Source: Clostridiales bacterium (GTDB lineage: Bacteria; Bacillota; Clostridia; Lachnospirales; Lachnospiraceae). From it: a stretch of DNA of 64,000 bases. Below the pieces are notes generated by a model. That model was given only the letters and a program-made list of their open reading frames with translations. It made no database searches and was not told the origin of the DNA. Positions within the stretch are counted from its first letter, which is position 1, and the number at the start of each line of letters is the position of its first letter. The DNA lies in contig JAJQBI010000058.1 of the NCBI GenBank assembly GCA_021203365.1, positions 21,083-85,082 of the forward strand. Direction: 5' to 3'. Below, piece after piece: positions 62,046 through 64,000 of the stretch. The translations under genes were made by a program, and so were the position numbers.

Positions 62046-62906
62046 TTATCCCGGTTCCTTTCCCGCTTTGAAAAGAAGCATCATTTCATTTGTCAGACTG
62101 GCACTGTTTCCCTGCCCGATGATCTGGTCTCTGGGAAACCAGCCGGCCATGGACAGCTCCCGGTGGTCCACCCGCAGGGTATCGTCCCCGTCCACGTCGC
62201 AGAAGAAGCCGAAGAGCAGTGTTCCGGAAAAAGACCAGGGCTGGCTTTTGTAGTAGCGCAGGTTTTTCACCCGGATTCCCACCTCTTCCATGACCTCCCG
62301 GTGGACGGTTTCCTCGATGGTTTCCCCGATCTCGGCGAAGCCGGCGATCATGGCATACTGAGTGAAGCTTCGGCCTTCATATTTGGAGAGAAGGAGCCGG
62401 TCGCCGTTCGTAACCCCTACGATCACCGCCGGGGAGAGAATGGGGTAGATCTGGTTTCCGCAGGAGGGACAGTACATCTGACGCTCGGTGCGGCTGTGGC
62501 GCATGGATTTTCCGCAGCGTCCGCAGTAGCGCTGGCTGTTGTACCAGCGGTACAGCTGGAGACCTGTGACGGCGCCAAAGGCCAGATGCTTCGGGCTGGC
62601 GGCGCGCAGCTCCCGGACATTGTGAAAGGTATAGCCGGAGAGCAGAGCGGGATCCAGGCCGGGGATCAGATAATAATGATCCTGGTCGATGGTGAAGAGA
62701 TAAATGTATTGCCCGAAATAGCGCCCATAGGGGTCCGGGATTTTGCTTTCCAGATCCCGGAAGCGGGGAAGACGGATTTCCGTCTCCGGATTTTCTCCTC
62801 CCAGAAGGACCTTATCGTCCTCATAGACAAGGAGATAGCTGTCTGCGACGGGGGGAACGGGGGTATATTCGTTGTGATAGATATGGGGAGCGATGTCCTG
62901 AATCAT
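62046..62906 (-). CDS. nudC: NADH pyrophosphatase / NAD-RNA decapping hydrolase NudC
   Basis: 286 residues from the ATG at 62906 (AGGAAGG upstream; the longer frame has no site). The zinc ribbon is formed by CGRCG and CPSCG around residues 128-150. The Nudix box is GFAEIGETIEETVHREVMEE followed by VGI. The NudC-specific motif reads SQPWSFS where SQPWPFP is usual. It cleaves NADH to NMNH and AMP and removes NAD caps from RNA. It is a single gene facing the rubrerythrin fusion. Confidence 0.93.
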   Translation of the reverse strand: MIQDIAPHIYHNEYTPVPPVADSYLLVYEDDKVLLGGENPETEIRLPRFRDLESKIPDPYGRYFGQYIYLFTIDQDHYYLIPGLDPALLSGYTFHNVRELRAASPKHLAFGAVTGLQLYRWYNSQRYCGRCGKSMRHSRTERQMYCPSCGNQIYPILSPAVIVGVTNGDRLLLSKYEGRSFTQYAMIAGFAEIGETIEETVHREVMEEVGIRVKNLRYYKSQPWSFSGTLLFGFFCDVDGDDTLRVDHRELSMAGWFPRDQIIGQGNSASLTNEMMLLFKAGKEPG

Positions 62907-63096
62907 GGGTATGAGTCCTTCCTGTGTAGATATCAGCCTGCGGCCTGGGCAGGTATGGTCTTTTCGTTTAAAAATTATTTTAGTGCAAATCCCCAAAAGA
63001 GTCAATCCTCGTGAGGAACTTACCTATGCAATTTCCCGGAAAGCGTGGTACAATTAGACATCAGCTTTATGTGAAAGAGGAAAAGGAGATTGTTAT

Positions 63097-64000
63097 GAAA
63101 GGAAAAAGATTTTTCTGGATGGCGCTTCTGGTACTGCTGCTGGCGGCCGCAGTTCCTGTGCAGGCGGATACTTATGCGAACGCCGCACCGGTACTCTCTT
63201 CCGTGGTGAACGCGCCCACGGGAGTCCGGGTGAAATGGGAAAAGGTAACCGGGGCGGAGAATTACCGGGTATTTCGGAAAACCTCCGGGGGAAGCTGGAA
63301 AGGGGTGGGGAACACCACGGGGACCAGTTTTACGGATACCACCGCGGTCAGCGGGAAGACGTATTTTTATACAGTGCGCTGTATAAATTCCGAGGGGACG
63401 GATTACACCAGCAGCTATGATAAGACCGGTCTGCAGATCCGGTATATCGCGGCGCCGGTTCTCCTGGGCGTGTCCAATATTTCCAGCGGTGTGAAGGTGC
63501 AGTGGAATCCGGTAACCGGTGCGGAGAAATACCGGGTGTACCGGAAAACCTCCGGGGATTCTGTCTGGAAAAAAGTCGGAGTGACCACAGGCACCGCCTT
63601 TACAGATACCACCGCGGTCAGCGGAACCACCTATACCTATACGGTGCGCTGTACCAACGCTGCGGGAACCGCTTTTACCAGCAGCTTTGACAGCACGGGA
63701 AAAACCATTCTGCGTCTCTGTGTGCCGGCTCTTTCCGGAGTCGCCAATGTGACAGCGGGGGTAAGGATCCAGTGGAGCGAGGTAACCGGCGCGGTGAAGT
63801 ACCGCGTTTTCCGGAAGGTATCCGGAGGCAGCACCTGGAAAAGGCTGGGGGATACCACTGCGGTCCGCTTTACGGATACCACGGCAGTCAGCGGAAAAAC
63901 CTATCTCTATACAGTGCGGTGCATCAACGCCGCGGGAACCGCCTATACCAGCAGCTTTGACAGTGCAGGACTTTCCATCCGGTGTCTGTCCTGCGGAACG
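63097..64000 (+). CDS. Secreted fibronectin type III repeat protein, N-terminal part
   Basis: The frame from the ATG at 63097 (AAAAGGAG upstream) stays open to the window edge: 301 residues, 3' end missing. A signal peptide (MKGKRFFW, a run of leucines, cleavage near VQA-DT) is followed by three Fn3-like repeats of about 89-90 residues. Each has GV-x-V-x-W, VTGAEKYRV-type, FTDTTAVSGKTY and YTVRC blocks. It is an exported surface or matrix protein; the C-terminal function (enzyme, binding module or anchor) lies beyond the window. Confidence 0.9.
63206..64000 (+). repeat. Tandem Fn3-coding DNA repeats
   Basis: The GTAACCGG landmark recurs at 63245, 63512 and 63782, giving periods of 267 and 270 bases. 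The ACGGATACCAC-type block, encoding TDTTAVSG, recurs with the same spacing. The repeats are similar at DNA level and so prone to slippage or recombination. Confidence 0.85.

Noticed and set aside
63235..63960. Four short repeated plus-strand frames in the last 800 bases
   Set aside because: They are the +1 frame of the Fn3-repeat gene at 63097, and recur only because the DNA repeats.
1..64000. CRISPR arrays, tRNA/rRNA genes, IS elements or prophage
   Set aside because: I looked for direct-repeat spacer patterns, tRNA-like CCA ends and transposase or integrase motifs and saw none I could support.

Overview
The window looks like a chromosome segment of a strictly anaerobic Gram-positive gut bacterium, probably a Lachnospiraceae-type Clostridium. 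The signs are glycyl radical enzymes, Etf/acyl-CoA dehydrogenase chemistry, a rubrerythrin fusion, strong AGGAGG ribosome sites, a T-box leader, YesM/YesN-type two-component regulation and secreted proteins with Gram-positive signal peptides. No rRNA, tRNA, CRISPR array, insertion sequence or phage gene was seen.

Layout. 1-6.1 kb: a CoA-handling operon (CoA-transferase, acyl-CoA dehydrogenase, EtfB, EtfA, AMP-forming CoA ligase, YczE-type membrane protein). 6.1-8.8 kb (minus): DUF4125, DUF4037 and TPR genes. 8.9-26.4 kb: the most unusual block. It holds three paralogous glycyl radical enzymes (GRE), one GRE activase, two UroD-superfamily proteins, two SLC13/MatC-like carriers and two PucR-type regulators, arranged as two related half-modules. 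26.6-28.9 kb (minus): AhpF-like flavoprotein and AhpC, followed by a decayed 5' fragment of an L-serine dehydratase gene. 29.3-36 kb: secreted GH106 alpha-L-rhamnosidase, a frameshifted AraC regulator, an AEC transporter, and C_GCAxxG_C_C and HD-domain proteins. 36.4-38.8 kb: a free-standing LarC2-like protein and a 594-residue protein I do not recognise. 39-42.2 kb: GNAT, DUF554 and amylosucrase-like GH13. 42.3-53.7 kb: L-rhamnose utilisation (rhamnulokinase, a two-component system whose kinase is frameshifted and fused to an AraC domain, an ABC importer and RhaM mutarotase). 53.7-60.6 kb: a Trp-type T-box leader and complete trpEGDCFBA operon. 60.6-64 kb: a flavin reductase-rubredoxin-rubrerythrin fusion, NudC, and a secreted Fn3-repeat protein running off the end.

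How the genes fit together. The rhamnosidase would release L-rhamnose outside the cell, the ABC importer would take it up, RhaM would interconvert anomers and RhaB would phosphorylate rhamnulose. The isomerase and aldolase are not in the window. The GRE block is the best candidate for an undescribed pathway. All three GREs keep the thiyl cysteine and radical glycine, but carry Cys-x-Asp where the dehydratase, lyase and decarboxylase families I know have Cys-x-Glu. There is no microcompartment shell and no corrinoid protein. The upstream CoA operon could activate and reduce the product of this block, but that link rests on proximity only.

Two genes carry single-base frameshifts inside homopolymer tracts, so sequencing error must be excluded before they are called broken.
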